From Argopecten irradians (lineage: Eukaryota; Mollusca; Bivalvia; Pectinida; Pectinidae): 64,000 nucleotides of DNA. The DNA lies in NCBI RefSeq assembly GCF_041381155.1, contig NC_091147.1, forward strand, positions 14,842,318 through 14,906,317. Reading direction: 5' to 3'. Under the pieces are notes generated by a model. The model made no database searches and was not told where the DNA came from. It saw only the letters and a list, made by a program, of their open reading frames with translations. Positions within the stretch are counted from its first letter, which is position 1. The number at the start of each line of letters is the position of its first letter. Positions 47,011 to 60,000 of the stretch are shown here, in pieces. A program made the translations under genes and the position numbers.

Positions 47011-48335
47011 TCTCAAAATGTTGGTACATTGTAACTTTTGGTAGGGAAAGGAAATGACGGCACATATAACGTTCAGACTTTGCCTGTACTCATGTTCGCA
47101 ACCATTGTATTTCTGTGAGTTTGTGATAGATAAGATGAAATTTTATCTATTTCATATTTCGTATAAAGATCTAATCTTTTCATGTATATTAGTATTATTT
47201 TATTGTGATTGCCTGAAGTAGAGTTTTGAACATTAAAAGAAAATTCGGAACACACTTTGTCTTTGAAATGTGTTAGAATGAACGTTTTGATATTATGTGA
47301 CAAAATTATATGTGATGTTTAAAATACAAGCAAGATACAGTATACTTGATTTTTTATTCTCGGCCAAAAATTTAGCTATACTCGTGGTCAAATTAATTTC
47401 TGATGAAAGAAATACCCGTGAATAAAATGAAAGGACCTTGTAGGAGAATTACAACTGTCAAAAATCGTCAATTCTACCTGCAGATTAATGTCGAAGAGAA
47501 AATCTCGGAAACTAAAGAGCTATACCTTACTATATTACCTTATCTGACGAGCGTCAATGAAAGCATGAACACAAAGATGAGCGCAGCTCTCTGCGCGGCC
47601 GAAGGCCGCGTAGAGCGAAGCTCTACTAACCATAACACGTGTGTGAGCATATAGAATCCAATACATTCCAGTACCCCTTGGACTTTGAAATCGTGTTCTG
47701 CGGGAAAAGTCTCGCGCCTCCATGCAGGCAGCCATGTTTTAATTCTCGTTAACAGCACGACGGGATTTAAAATTTTCTCTATAGACAAAACGTGCCATCA
47801 GGATACACTTTGAAATTACTGTAAGTAGTTTTAGATAACTACATAAAGACAATAACGACACAATAAATGTACAAGTCAAAATGGTATACTGTCTGTGTGT
47901 TGTCAAGCGCACGGCACCGCCAACCGTGACGTCAGGAAGCTTGATGCCAAAGATGACGGCACATATTCCCGCGTAATTTTGATACATGGCATGTTGCCAA
48001 GTTTTCCGCATTGGAGAGAAACAAGATCGAAAAAAATGAAATAATCCAGTTGAATATTTCTTTCAACTGTATATTGACGACTGCTAGACACAAATATTGA
48101 AGAATAGCATTTACTAAACATTAATGATCGGACTACAAGTTTAAACAGTTTTAATCTCATTCTGAGGTTATAATCCTAACTATATTTACATTTTTTATAT
48201 GTAGCTGCGCTCTTCTGAGGCTTTGCCTTAAATTCATATTATACAAGATATACTATTGATCGACATCTAGTGTTGCCATGTTTCTGTGTTTAACACTATT
48301 CTAGGACTGATTTGTTAGGTAAATTAAATTCCTTT
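47011..48335. other. Intergenic, nothing firmly recognised
   Basis: A GC-rich hairpin (CTCTGCGCGGCC GAA GGCCGCGTAGAG) lies at about 47589-47615. Overlapping ORFs of 60-90 codons have no recognisable domain. Confidence 0.4.
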
Positions 48336-48339
48336 AAAA

Positions 48340-48550
48340 GTCAGAGTAATTTAAGGACGGCTTTCTATGTACACAATATGTTGCGTATATAAGTGTCTAT
48401 ATGTTTTGTTAGGCAACGGTATATATATAGTGCTATCTCATAGAAGACACCAAACAGCTTACCGGGTCACATTAAACTGGATAACGAGTTACCCCGTTCC
48501 TAATCTCTGTGGTACTATAATGGGCCTTATTCTCGTACCACGTGATACCC
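48340..48550. mobile_element. Diverged copy of the 15.8-kb interspersed element
   Basis: GTAATTTAAGGACGGCTTTC, ATATGTTGCGTATATA, TATAGTGCTATCTCATAGAA and GACACCAAACAGCTTACC follow the same order as in 15800-16240. Confidence 0.55.
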
Positions 48551-48559
48551 GTTAACTTT

Positions 48560-50394
48560 TGTGCGGGACTAGTATCTCCAGTGGTGATGGAACGTTATCC
48601 GCTGAAATGACGTTAGCGCGGGATACCATCTTTTGACGTCATTCCATCACCAATACAAACAATAGCACACCCAAATATCATTACGTGGTACGTGAATTAG
48701 TCCCACTTAAGGTTTAAGATCCCGTTTAAACTAGTGATTTTTTATGCCTATATATCACTTCTTGGGTGTACTTGAACATAACTTAGATTATATACAGTCA
48801 ACCGCATCCGTCCTAACCTTTGATGTCACTGTTGACTCGTAGATTGTTGTGATGTGTGTAAATTTTGGCAAAATATGCATAATGCATAATACATAATGGC
48901 GTGACTGTTTAGAAATATTTACTGAACCATGTGGTCATCTACATTTTTTGCTTATTTTGTCAAAATTTACAAACATTACAACAATTTGCGAGTCAACAGT
49001 AATATATAAAATGTATAATGTTCCTGTACACCTAAGATATGATATATAGGATCTTACATGAGTGTTCATTTCATATGAGATTTTATGAAATGAGTCTCAG
49101 AAGTTTGTATTTTTGCGAGCCGTGGCAAGCAAAAATTAAGATACTTTTTATCACATATATACAAATACCTACATATCAAAGAATTTCACGTCAAAATGTC
49201 ATTTTTCCTGACGTCATTTTATTGTTTCTGTCTGACGTCACAATGAATTTCCAGCCAATGAAAATCGCTCCAGGTCATATTACATTAGTGACATATGCAA
49301 ATATATTACACGGGTGAAATCACTGGATATCGGACAGATTATGATAAATAGGCATTTTGTGTGAATCACAGACTCTTCAATTTTGCCTTGACATAGTCCA
49401 GGCTTGGATATAACGACAGTGATGTGAATATTAGTTACAAGAAGAACGATGACCATAGCACGCCACCCTGAAGAACTATACGTTTAATGTTACAAGTGCA
49501 ACGTAGACTAGATTGTGTTGTCACAATGAATGGAAACACCGAGTGGATGTGCTAAGTTTTCTCCGTGTGTAGAAATATTTCTACGTTATCTTGGTAACGA
49601 TGATAATAAAAAAAAACCCACTTTTTTTCATTTATATTGATAGTTCCATGAAAAAAAAAGGAAAAAACCCAGCAAGTTTCTACAGAACGAAAACTTAATG
49701 CCATGAAGTTATAGTTTTTTATTATTATCATCGGTATTTAAAAAAAAATGGTGAGCAATAGATAGCTACCGCGGTAATAGTTTGATTGCAAAAAAAACCC
49801 ATACAAATATGCGTTTTAATCTAATAAAAATTGGGAGAGGCCTGGAAAAGTATCATTAGAAAAAGGGTACCTGTTCTCGACCTAGTCAAAACATTTTAAA
49901 GATCAAACATTATTAATACTTAAATATTGAATTGCTTTCATTTGCCAATGATGGGATGATGAACTGGACAATATAACTAAATGACGTATGATATATTGTA
50001 AATGCTCTGTACAATGCTACAGTTGTAAAATAAATATGATCATGTCAACTGTATTGATATCTCGGGAAAATTAAAATATGTTCAATATGTTTATGAATAA
50101 GCGATGTTAACTAAGGAAGAGTTTCGGTAATTTTGCCGCAGGTATCAACACACGTAGTATTCTACCGTTTGCAATGATTGGTCTATTGTATATGTCTTTC
50201 ACGATTATATAATTATATCGCTGTAGAAATGAAATTGTGTTATACAACCTGAGGCGTCTGTTATCAATATTTGCATTGCACGCTATCCCTGTACATGTTA
50301 CTTACATGTTACAATGGAAATGTGAATTCGCACGTAAAGTGTGGAGTGGTAGGGCGTGTGAATACAACATATGAAAATATAATATATCTCCAAA
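48560..50394. other. Region upstream of the first sulfotransferase gene
   Basis: No gene recognised. Several A-run/CCC clusters at 49600-49800. The promoter of the downstream gene must lie here, but no TATA box can be singled out. Confidence 0.4.
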
Positions 50395-53289
50395 ATGACA
50401 GGAACCAGTAACAGATGGAAGAAATGTATACTTATAGTGATATTTACAATCAGTGTTATTTGTTTCTGTAAGTATATTTGTAAAATTATTTTATTACCGA
50501 CTTATTTTCGCGGTGACTTGATTTCGCGTTTAGAAGTCTAACGACTTTTCCGGGGCGATTTATTGTCGCGTTTAGACGTCTTTAGTTGTGACCTGTACTT
50601 TTGACATATTGGCGGATATTTATATTTATTCACTCGAAATACGCTAAAATTAAATCCCACGCGTAAATAAGTTGGATATTATCGTCATCATCCTTTGTGT
50701 CTATGAATATATTATCATATTTCCATGCATAACAATTAATATTTCCCTTACTGGTATACTATTTACATAATTGGAGTAGGGTTTAACATTGAGAGTGAAG
50801 ATAAATTATTTCATATCCAATTACTGTTAACCATGAACTATGAAGCAATCGATGGGAAAACATGATAATGTAATACCTTTTGGTTATTGTTTTAAGTACA
50901 TTTGCAAATTATTTGATAATTATACGTTATTTTAGTTACCACTCTTGTTTTCTTAGTACTTTGTCATTTCGAAAACAAAACGCATCTACAGCATTGTAAT
51001 AGATACATTTTATAATACATTCAGACGAGTATACTATACAGACAAAACCGACGATTCACGAAACAGTTCAAATTGGAACCACGGAACTACAGCAAACGGA
51101 ACAACCCACAAGTTCTGAAATAAAAAAGATAACAAAAGTTGAGAGTAAAAACAAATCATCAAATAAAAAAAAGAATTCTTCTGGAAAATCCAAGGAACGT
51201 CTCGACGCTATATCAGAATCCAAAGGTGAGTGATAAAGCATATCAAATTTTGTTTTTCCTTACTTTAAATACGATATTTAAACCACGTGCCCTGTTGTCA
51301 GATAATAAAGATTTTCACAAGTGTTTTATTATTATTATCTTGTAATAACAGGAAAAAATATCGGTGGTCCTATTCGGCTTCCGAAGTATAGTAGTAATTC
51401 ATTATAAAAACACTAACTTTATAAATAAGCTGATTGATAAATTTGAAAGCCAAATAAACAACGATACATTCTAAACATTAGGTAGAACAGAAACAGAACA
51501 ATAAAATCTGTTGGTTGAAACCTCGGCTATTTCTTATGACATTGATAGATGATTCATCTTAATTAAATAGGAACTTTTTTTTTACATCATCTTTCTTTTT
51601 TTCTTTCTTTACTTTTTGTTATAGGATCTATGGTATTATTGGTGACCTATTTGCGGTCTGGTTCAAGTTTTCTTGGGGAGATTGTGCAGCAGGTGCCCAA
51701 TGCGATATATTCGTTCGAGCCCATCAGACCGTTCATGCGCGACCAAACTTATTTATCAACAGAGCGAGGCACGTGCTTGTTCTCAAGTGATAACTGTAGG
51801 TGAGTAGATATGATTTTTGTATAACAAAATAATTTATATTCAAGACATACTAGTTGAATGACAAAAGCGTCAATTCAAGCCTGTGTAATTTTTTTCGTTC
51901 CTGTATTCACTTGAAATTGTTTTCTTCGTGAGATCATCAACATATTTACTGTAAATCACAATATTTTCGTGGTGACTTTATTTTCCATTATTCTGCTGAA
52001 CGGCTTATTTACAACTGTTTAATTTCGCGATCTGTACCCTTATGATTTTACTTAAAACAACAAATACCTTATGCTATATACAGTACGCGGTTTGTGGCAA
52101 TTGACGAATCTCACAAAATAATTCCAAATTCAAAGCTCAGTGCTAGCTATAATCCTACCCACGTGCTTGTTGTATTGGAATAATGTAAACGTACTTATTT
52201 AAGCGCACTCAAATTTTAATAAGAATGGAGAAAACTGTGAATTAGGATTTACTATCGCGCGGATATATATACATGCAATGCAGTGATTCAATACTGGAGA
52301 TACACTTTTACAAAATTGTGTCCTACACTTGAATCGGCTTATCAAAGAAAGCGAGAAAAACGCTTAAATGTACAGTGTTGTATTCTACATATAAGGTAAG
52401 GATGAAGCCATATTGTTGTTTACTGCATCATACGTTTTTCCATCCCTAATATTCTAATTGAGGATTATAAATATATAATATTCTTTATTTTACATACAGC
52501 CGCACTCCCGACAATGTATACAACGAAGTTCTGAAAAGCATCAAGGAATTTTACGAATGTAATTTAAAACGTTTACCTAAGAGTGTATTGAAGAAACTAG
52601 CATGGGGAGGACCAAAGTGCTACCAGGAAAAAGAAATAGAAAAGTGTCTATCAGAGATGAATTCAGTTTGCAAATCTGGAACTAGAATTTTAAAAACTAT
52701 CCGATTATCCATGGACGTAGTGGATGATTTAATGTACATGTTTCCTGACCTAAAAGTGATTCACCTCTTGAGAGACCCACGTGGTATGTTGGCTTCCAGA
52801 ATGAAAACACTCCCAGGCATTGGTACTAAACAACTAGGTATGTCTAGAGCAGGACGTGCAGTGTGTGATAGGTATGACCGTGATATCAGAATAGCCGCGT
52901 CTTTTGGTGTGAAATATCCAAACAGAATCAAAACTGTGCTTTACGAACAGGTTGTGGAAAACCCACTTGACACCTCCTTTCAAATATTTAATTTTTTGGG
53001 ATTACAACCCAAAAGCAATTTTGATAATTGGATGAAGGAGCATATGACGGGAGACCAAAGTACCGCCAAGCCACCAGATAATCGCTCCGGCGCGTACAGT
53101 ACATACAGAGCTAATTCTTCTCTTACCATGAACGGGTGGAGAACGCGTCTAGACTTTAAAGATGTCGTAAAAATCGACAAAGAATGTTCTTATTTGTATG
53201 AATACACCGGCTATCTTGCGGTAGAGAATCCAGCTCAGTTGCAAGATATGAAAATATCTCTTCGACAGAAAAATGAAATATTTCCATAA
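50395..53289 (+). CDS. Golgi carbohydrate sulfotransferase, paralog 1 (388 aa, 4 exons)
   Basis: Exons 50395-50467, 51025-51225, 51625-51799 and 52500-53289 (phases 1, 1, 2) join into 388 codons plus stop; all borders are GT-AG. Order: short cytosolic tail with basic residues, signal-anchor helix (about 11-25, CILIVIFTISVICF), Thr/Lys/Ser-rich stem (26-91), then the catalytic domain. The 5'-phosphosulfate loop is TYLRSGSSFLGEI in exon 3, and the 3'-phosphate motif is KVIHLLRDPRGMLASRM in exon 4. This layout is that of type II Golgi enzymes of the GlcNAc/Gal/GalNAc-6-O sulfotransferase group (CHST1/3/5 relatives), which transfer sulfate from PAPS to glycans. The acceptor sugar cannot be told from sequence. 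The 4-kb downstream neighbour is a paralog of about 60% identity in the last exon by eye. Confidence 0.88.
50500..50700. mobile_element. TTTCGCG-type MITE in intron 1
   Basis: GACTTATTTTCGCGGTGACT, TGATTTCGCGTTTAGA and GATTTATTGTCGCGTTTAGA, similar in character to the copies at 5.9, 26.8, 52.0 and 61.1 kb. Non-coding. Confidence 0.5.
51945..52100. mobile_element. TTTCGTGG/TTTCGCG-type MITE in intron 3
   Basis: TACTGTAAATCACAATATTT followed by TCGTGGTGACTTTATTTTCC and TTTAATTTCGCGATCTGTAC. Non-coding fragment of the same general family. Confidence 0.45.
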
Positions 53290-54585
53290 CATAATCGAAG
53301 TTATTTCAGGTTCATACTTTTTGCAATTACAAATAGAATTTTTTTTATGTTTCTTCGTTTTTCAATTATCTCTCAATCTCGATAATATAAATTAAGTCTG
53401 ACGTACCAAACTAGAGACGGCTTGATGTCCTGACAAATATCAGATTATAGTATAAAAAAAGATCTCTATACTTATAGTTCAAGATTCACATGTACATACG
53501 ATGACATATTTTGATATTGTATTTAATAATTTATTTAATTTATAACAATGTATAATAGACCATGTATATGAATATATCCCATATCATTTTATTAGTCTTG
53601 TGTATCTTTTCAAAAACCCTTGTGAGTAAATTTCATTTGAAAATGGTTTTTGTCAAAACGACATTAAATCTGCGACATTTCAAATGCTTCAACGTCACCG
53701 GTAATTTACAAAACCAAATGTCATAAATGCTCTTGGACAAAGGGAATTACTTTTAACAGATACCGTATTTTCATTTTTTAGCATTCAAAATGTGTTTGAA
53801 CCAATGCATTAATCGGGTAGATCCTCAACACATGATTTTAACATTCCACATACCGAAATACATACTACCAAACAAAGCAAATGCGTGTTAAAAATGCACG
53901 CGACATCATAATATAGCTTACGTTGACTTTAGTACATTTCAGATGCTTGGAGTATACATTATCGTGGCATGTCGATCGTCCAGTACCACCTACATTATTG
54001 GACAACAATGGCTTTATAAAATTGGACAAAGAAAATTACTTTTAAAAAATACTTTATTTTCCAAAAAGATTTTTCAGCATTTCAAAATTTAGTTTAAATA
54101 ATAGTTTATTCAATAAAGAAACGGTTCAAAGTACAAAGTCATGAAAGGTTGGATTCAGAAACAAGTTCAATGCACTTATTTTAATCCGTCACCATATATA
54201 TAACACATAAGCAATTGGACGCAATCTTTAGATTGAATTGGACGGTACTGATTATTCCTACTTTGGGTGCTAAGGTGCTTTGTTAGGAAAAAGGAAGGGT
54301 GCAGAGATCGGGTACAATAAAATGGTGTATATTTTCCGACCATACGAAACTAGAGATTTGTTAAAAAGATTATGTAGTTCAATGTTAAGTAAAACTAACA
54401 CGGGTCTGAGTATATAACCCATATACGAATAGAGAAAAGATTGATTTTGATATTAATTATAAGATAGTACTGATGTATACATGTGTATTTATATCTTCTT
54501 GAAACGGTTCGAGCGACTCATAACATTTTAAATTGTATCAAAAATGTTAACATTGAGTAAAATGCTAACATCATAGTCATGGGAT
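53290..54585. other. Spacer after paralog 1
   Basis: Contains two partly similar stretches (around 53640-53780 and 53960-54080, both with GGACAAAGAAAATTACTTTTAA-like text and TTTTCAGCATT), suggesting an old duplication. No gene seen. Confidence 0.4.
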
Positions 54586-54599
54586 AGGTTTCTAAAACA

Positions 54600-54920
54600 T
54601 ATCATTCTTTTTTGTTGATAACTTGGACAACGGATAAGGAAATGTTCTGAAGTTTCGCCCGATGGCTAACATGAGCAGTGATGACTACCTACAAGATTGC
54701 GGTAATATAGATGAGAGTTTAGGGAACTGCAATGCATGCTAAGGCGGAAGTGGTGAAACTGACCATGTCTTCTTTTACATTAATAATAGTATATGGGGAT
54801 AGTTGAGATATCAGTTTTCAGGATTTTTTGAGACAGGTTATAGATGAATTAGATTTTATAATGTCCGGAAGCGAGTTCTTTGGCTTAACGGAAGAAGGTA
54901 GAAAGAAATCTTTGTAGAGG
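54600..54920 (+). pseudogene. Possible LINE 3' remnant
   Basis: A reading of about 54720-54800 gives a Cys-x-Cys, GES/GGSGETDHVFF-like pattern reminiscent of the Cys/His ending of LINE reverse transcriptases. Stops and shifts are frequent. It precedes the clearer LINE remnant at 55.56-56.5 kb. Weak call. Confidence 0.3.
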
Positions 54921-55215
54921 TTAGTAGGGCATGGAAGTTGACAAAACATTTGTTTGAACTTTTGCATTTAATGTGTTAAATCTTTTGAAATAACACTTTA
55001 CTGTAATGACCATTTCAATTGGTTTATCAAAACATTACTTTTCCATCTCATAATTTAAAAATGACGTCATAGTTTGTTATGTCGCTTCTGATTGGCTGAT
55101 AAAACGGCTTAAAAATCTAATATTAAAAATACTGCCTCAAGAGAGTTTTTTCAGCGGAAAAGATTGAATTATAAGTACGACCTTAAATATCTTTTTCTGT
55201 TATGGAGTTTATAAG

Positions 55216-55505
55216 GCCTACTGCCTTCCCGAAAAAAAGTCTCTCAAGACATTAAATTGATGAAATAAAATGTATATAAAATTGATATCGATGGCCTCAG
55301 ATGAGGTTACAACACCAATCAAATAGTCAACAAACACGCAGTAATTAGGACGACGTCGGGAAACATCAGGCGACCCGCGTTATGAAAATTAACATTTTTT
55401 TAATTAAATCGTGCATAAGGTCACGATAAGTGTTGTAACGGAAAGCAACTTTTTAATCTCGGTTTACATTCCCATTATGAAAATTAAAAGCTTCGTAGCA
55501 ATCTT
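55216..55505 (+). mobile_element. Second copy of the 37.3-kb inverted-repeat element (left part)
   Basis: AAGGCCTACTGCCTTCCCGA, ATATCGATGGCCTCAGATGA, GGTTACAACACCAA, AGGACGACGTCGGGAAACAT and CGACCCGCGTTATGAAAATT occur in the same order as in 37296-37560. Confidence 0.75.
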
Positions 55506-55559
55506 TTTATAATTATGTACACTGCTGTAAACAATTTGATATTTTAAATGAACTGTTTA

Positions 55560-56505
55560 AATCATTAACTGAGAAGGAGAACGACATTATTACAACCAAC
55601 GATATCGATAACTCTGTACCTACTATTAGTGATCAAACCAATAATAAAACATAGTTAAGAAATGATTTTCATGAAAAGAGAAAAGAATTCCATGCAGCTA
55701 AGTATAATTTATTTCGCCAAAATAAATGCATTTGTGTAAGTTATTTTTATAAGAATAAGAATTATTTTTCTCAAATATCCGTATCCATATATACAGTGTT
55801 GTTGGCTCTTGTATAAAGATAGGAATTACAGCCGTTGGTCATCTCTTTGGATAGGGTGATAATACCCACATATTGTGGGCCTTCACCCAAATATGTATCA
55901 TATGGTCATCATCGGTGCCATAATTTGTACCCCATCTACAATAATTCATTTCGGCAAAAAAATTAATGTTTGTCATTATCTTAAATTCAAGTATTTTTTT
56001 TTTCAATTAAACTCGTATGAATTAATAATATCATTAATAAATGACCTTTTAACATGTCATTCTTGTTTATTATTTATAGTCAACGTATATAGCAACAGAA
56101 CAAGCTTCAGTCTCTGAACATAAACAAGCTTTCACAAAATTAATATAAACTTTGTAAACATTTAGACAATAAATCAACACTAAAATACGCAAGCAAAATT
56201 TACAGACAAACTTTAAATAAAAATTCATAATGCATAAGGAGAAGAAACAGAATCAAATAAGACACATTGCAAAGCGTAACCCGAAAGCATTTTGGGCATT
56301 ATTAAATGATATTGATGGTCATTTAAATGAGAAAAAAACGTTGATAATAAAATCGACGAGCTATACGATGGAGAAAATACTAGAAGAACATTTTGATAAT
56401 TTAAATGATGGTTTGTTTGATGATATCTTGAATGAGGTAACTACTGTGGATGAAATAAAGAAATGCCGTGTTGATGATATTTTTGCTTTACATACCCTGA
56501 TATGA
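55560..56505 (+). pseudogene. LINE fragment (region between endonuclease and reverse transcriptase)
   Basis: Reading 55640-55720 gives LRNDFHEKRKEFHAAKYNLF, and 56150-56505 gives a basic YRQTLNKN followed by the 91-codon ORF with RHIAKRNPKAFWALLNDIDG and EEHFDNLND, then a DDIL..VTTVDEI stretch. This order (basic helix, NPKxFW, HFxxLN, then the first RT helix) is typical of the linker between endonuclease and RT in CR1/RTE-type LINEs. It is interrupted by stops and by unrelated sequence at about 55740-56130; no RT palm is present. Confidence 0.6.
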
Positions 56506-57047
56506 GACAACATCACAATTAAAATCTGCTACATAAGTAATTGCATTTACATTATATGGTGTTGGCGTTTCCATTTCTATTTTATTGCCGAAGGCAGGTT
56601 GATCCAGGTGGAGTTTACCTATACCTGTATATGTCCTGAGGTGAACATAGTTACTATACGCAACATAGGTTATAAACCAATTATCACATTTTCATTTGAA
56701 AATATCGACCATTTATATTGACCATTGTAATGACACATCATATAGGTGATATTAAAAGTGCAGTATAACTAATTTAACCGTTGGCTATAGTGTTATCGTT
56801 TGTAGGTACATTAATGGCAAAGTGTTCTGGCTAAATGAAATACAAACCGTCTGTTATCAATAAGAATCAAATCAATGTGAGATTGGATGATACTGTAATG
56901 TGTTTATTAGTCTATCAATAAGCATAGAACACACTCGGGTTCATTCTGAAGACACAAGATGGAAAACTAACTCCATATATTATGTAGTGGTTGCTTGGCG
57001 TTTATAGCTGTTTGAGTGATGCATTATAATACTATATCACTTTTGAA
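56506..57047. other. Region upstream of paralog 2
   Basis: AT-rich spacer; no gene or distinct promoter motif can be singled out. Confidence 0.35.
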
Positions 57048-60000
57048 ATGAATTGTTCACGTAAAACGACGGTTGGATTCCTACTAGTGATATCAACAGT
57101 CACATTTGTGTGTTATTGTAAGTATAAAGAACAAGTTTAAAGATGCTACACCGCTGACGAATGGTATTTTTCTCTATCAATTTTTTTAAAATTTACTCGA
57201 AGGTAAAAATATTACAAATGAATTGCGTCCCAAAAAAGCCCTTGGCATGATGCCCTATATGGAATGAAGTACTGATTGCGCATGTACCAAAAGCAAAACA
57301 ATTATTTTGTACATGTATGTATTTTTGTGATAATTAGACACATATATACAGAAACTTTATAGCAAGTTATGACATAATTTTTTTCAAACGAATGGTCTCG
57401 TTTATGCTCTGTTGGCGGTGAAGCATCTTTAATAACCTCGTTCAACGTTAATGTTTTATGGTCCGTTGGTTACATGTTATTGTCAACTCGTTCCATTTTA
57501 TTTATTTAGTTCATTTTAATGCCTATCGAAAGTCAGCGTCATTTAAAACACAATGACATACTTCTAAACCCACATTAATATAACAAGTAGGCAAGTTCGT
57601 TCCAACAAATGGTGTTTCTAAGGGCATTTAAAATGTTGCGAATTGTAAAATAGCTGATCAGATAAAATAAAAAGAAGAATTATATCAGGATTGAAAAGAG
57701 CACTAACGTCTGATGAATATATTAAGGTTCAAAGCCTGTGAAACAAGTCGATTTCTATTCTGTATACAAATAGCATTGACCCTCACGACGTGATGGTTGC
57801 CTTATATTGATAGCAATGCTTTATTCGTTAATAGCATCAATTTGTGTTTTCATATTATTAAACATGTCATTCATTCATGGTTTGAGGTCTTGTTTCTTTT
57901 TCGTAGATATGAGACAAAGAAGTAATTCTAACCGTGTGGACAAAAACAAAATGTCAAATTTCCGAGGCGACCTGTCCCGTTATCAAGACACACAAAACGA
58001 ACACGATTACATAATATGATGCGAACAGTTATACGGGACAATGAAAGAAGATATTTCGTAGATGCAAACTATTTTGCATTGATATTTGTAAACAGTGTAT
58101 TTGCCCCTGTGGGTAGGTATTGATTGTGACGTCATGTGTTTGCGAGCGTAACGTCATAATTTTCGGAGAAAACGACGTGAATTGCGGTCACAAAATAATG
58201 ACGTCACAATAGATACTAACCCGCAAGGGAGCTAACTCTGTAATATCCAAAGACGGAATCGTTGACCGTAAAATTTAGTTGAATAAAATAACATGTTTAT
58301 ATATTGTTATTGATATATTCACACCTCTATTCTGCATTCGTGGTTGAAAATAAACATTTTTTCACATTATAAACCATACGTGATAAGTATCAATATTTTC
58401 ATTTCTTAGTTGAGTTTACTAAACTTTACTCAAAACCAAACCCAGTGAAGATGGAGGCTACCGACCCACACCGAGAATCGTCAATATTTCAAGAACGTTT
58501 AAACGATCCTAGAAAGTTGGAAGGCAAGTAAAATTACTGCACAGTATTATTAAAATAATCCACTAGAAGCATGTTTAACTAAACAAACATTTTACATTTT
58601 GGACAATAAACCCCAATATAAACAGATTCGTTATCGTTTTACAATTTCCTAATATATCATATTGTGTTTTAATACTCTATTTACAATGTATATAAAAGCA
58701 TGATAATGTCCTTGTGCTTCTGAAGATATAATCATAAAAAGGCAATATTGCCTGGTGATAATGATAAAATGGTGATTAAAAAACCAATAAATCCTTTTAT
58801 TCATCTTGATCGTCCAATCCTTAAGAATCTTTTGCCATCAGTATTGGGTTGGGTTGTTCTACAGTATCTCTGGTGTCATGCTGTAGTGAGTTAGCACTAT
58901 AAAAAGGACAACATTTTCGCTATAACAATTTTATATACCCTTATAGCCATATCACTTATATCTAATTTTCTGGGTCCGGTTGTTCAAAGACTGATTAGCT
59001 TGATTAGTGAAACTTTCGTTTCTCATTTGCTATAAGACCTGTTGTCATATCTTCACTAAAATGAGTTAGTAGGTAAATGATAGAGTTAGTAAGAATCTTA
59101 TACAAATTTGTAAAGTTATCATAACAAGAAATTATTTTATCTTGATTTGAAAATTGCCGATAAACTGCGATTAAGCTTACACCTTTGAACAACTGGGCCC
59201 TAATTTTTAGTCCAAATTGCGACAATTTTGACCGGTGAGAATAGCCGTCTATACGGTAATACTAAGTACCAAATACCAATAAAGACAATAACGTGTTGAT
59301 TCTATACAGTATATCTATACATGATCATGAGCTGACATGCGCAGAATTACTTTCTACACAACTTCCTATGAACACGTGTCTCAGTTACGTAAGTCATGTC
59401 TGTTATTTCTATGTGCGTGAAAAATTGTTGTAACTGCAGTTGATGAATCGATATTTTGGATTGATTTCGGTTTAATTGTTATAATTTTGCAACCACCATC
59501 GACGATTTTGATATCTTTTTCGCTCACATCGGTTTACGACACGGAACAAGTAGATATATTACCATGTAAAGAGATCGTCAGTAGACTTAATTAAGTACTC
59601 GCTTAATTCGAACACTCGGATAACTCGAAGTTTTATCTCGGTCCCTTCGAGTTCGTATTAACCGAGTTTCACTGCATTTTGTTTTCACAGAGGAGTCCAC
59701 CACACATTCGTCAACAATGAGTTTTACGGAAACAGGACAACAATTTAGCTCAACTAAAGTTCCAGATATGAGTAAAGTAACTTTATCATCACGTAACGGA
59801 CCTTTAGGTGATTCAGAAAAGTCTGAAGATATGTTGTATTAGTTCCCGGTTTAAATGAACACTCATAAGACACATGACCAAACTCACCACATATAAAACA
59901 CTGTCGTTGAGAAAGTCTTTTACTATTCCTAGCCTTATGATTCTAATGATTAAGCTCCACTTATACAAAACATTATGTTGAATGGAAACTATTGTTAGAG

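Noticed and set aside
47535-48160. Cluster of overlapping 60-90-codon minus ORFs
   Set aside because: Mutually overlapping frames, no domains and no splice-consistent joins.
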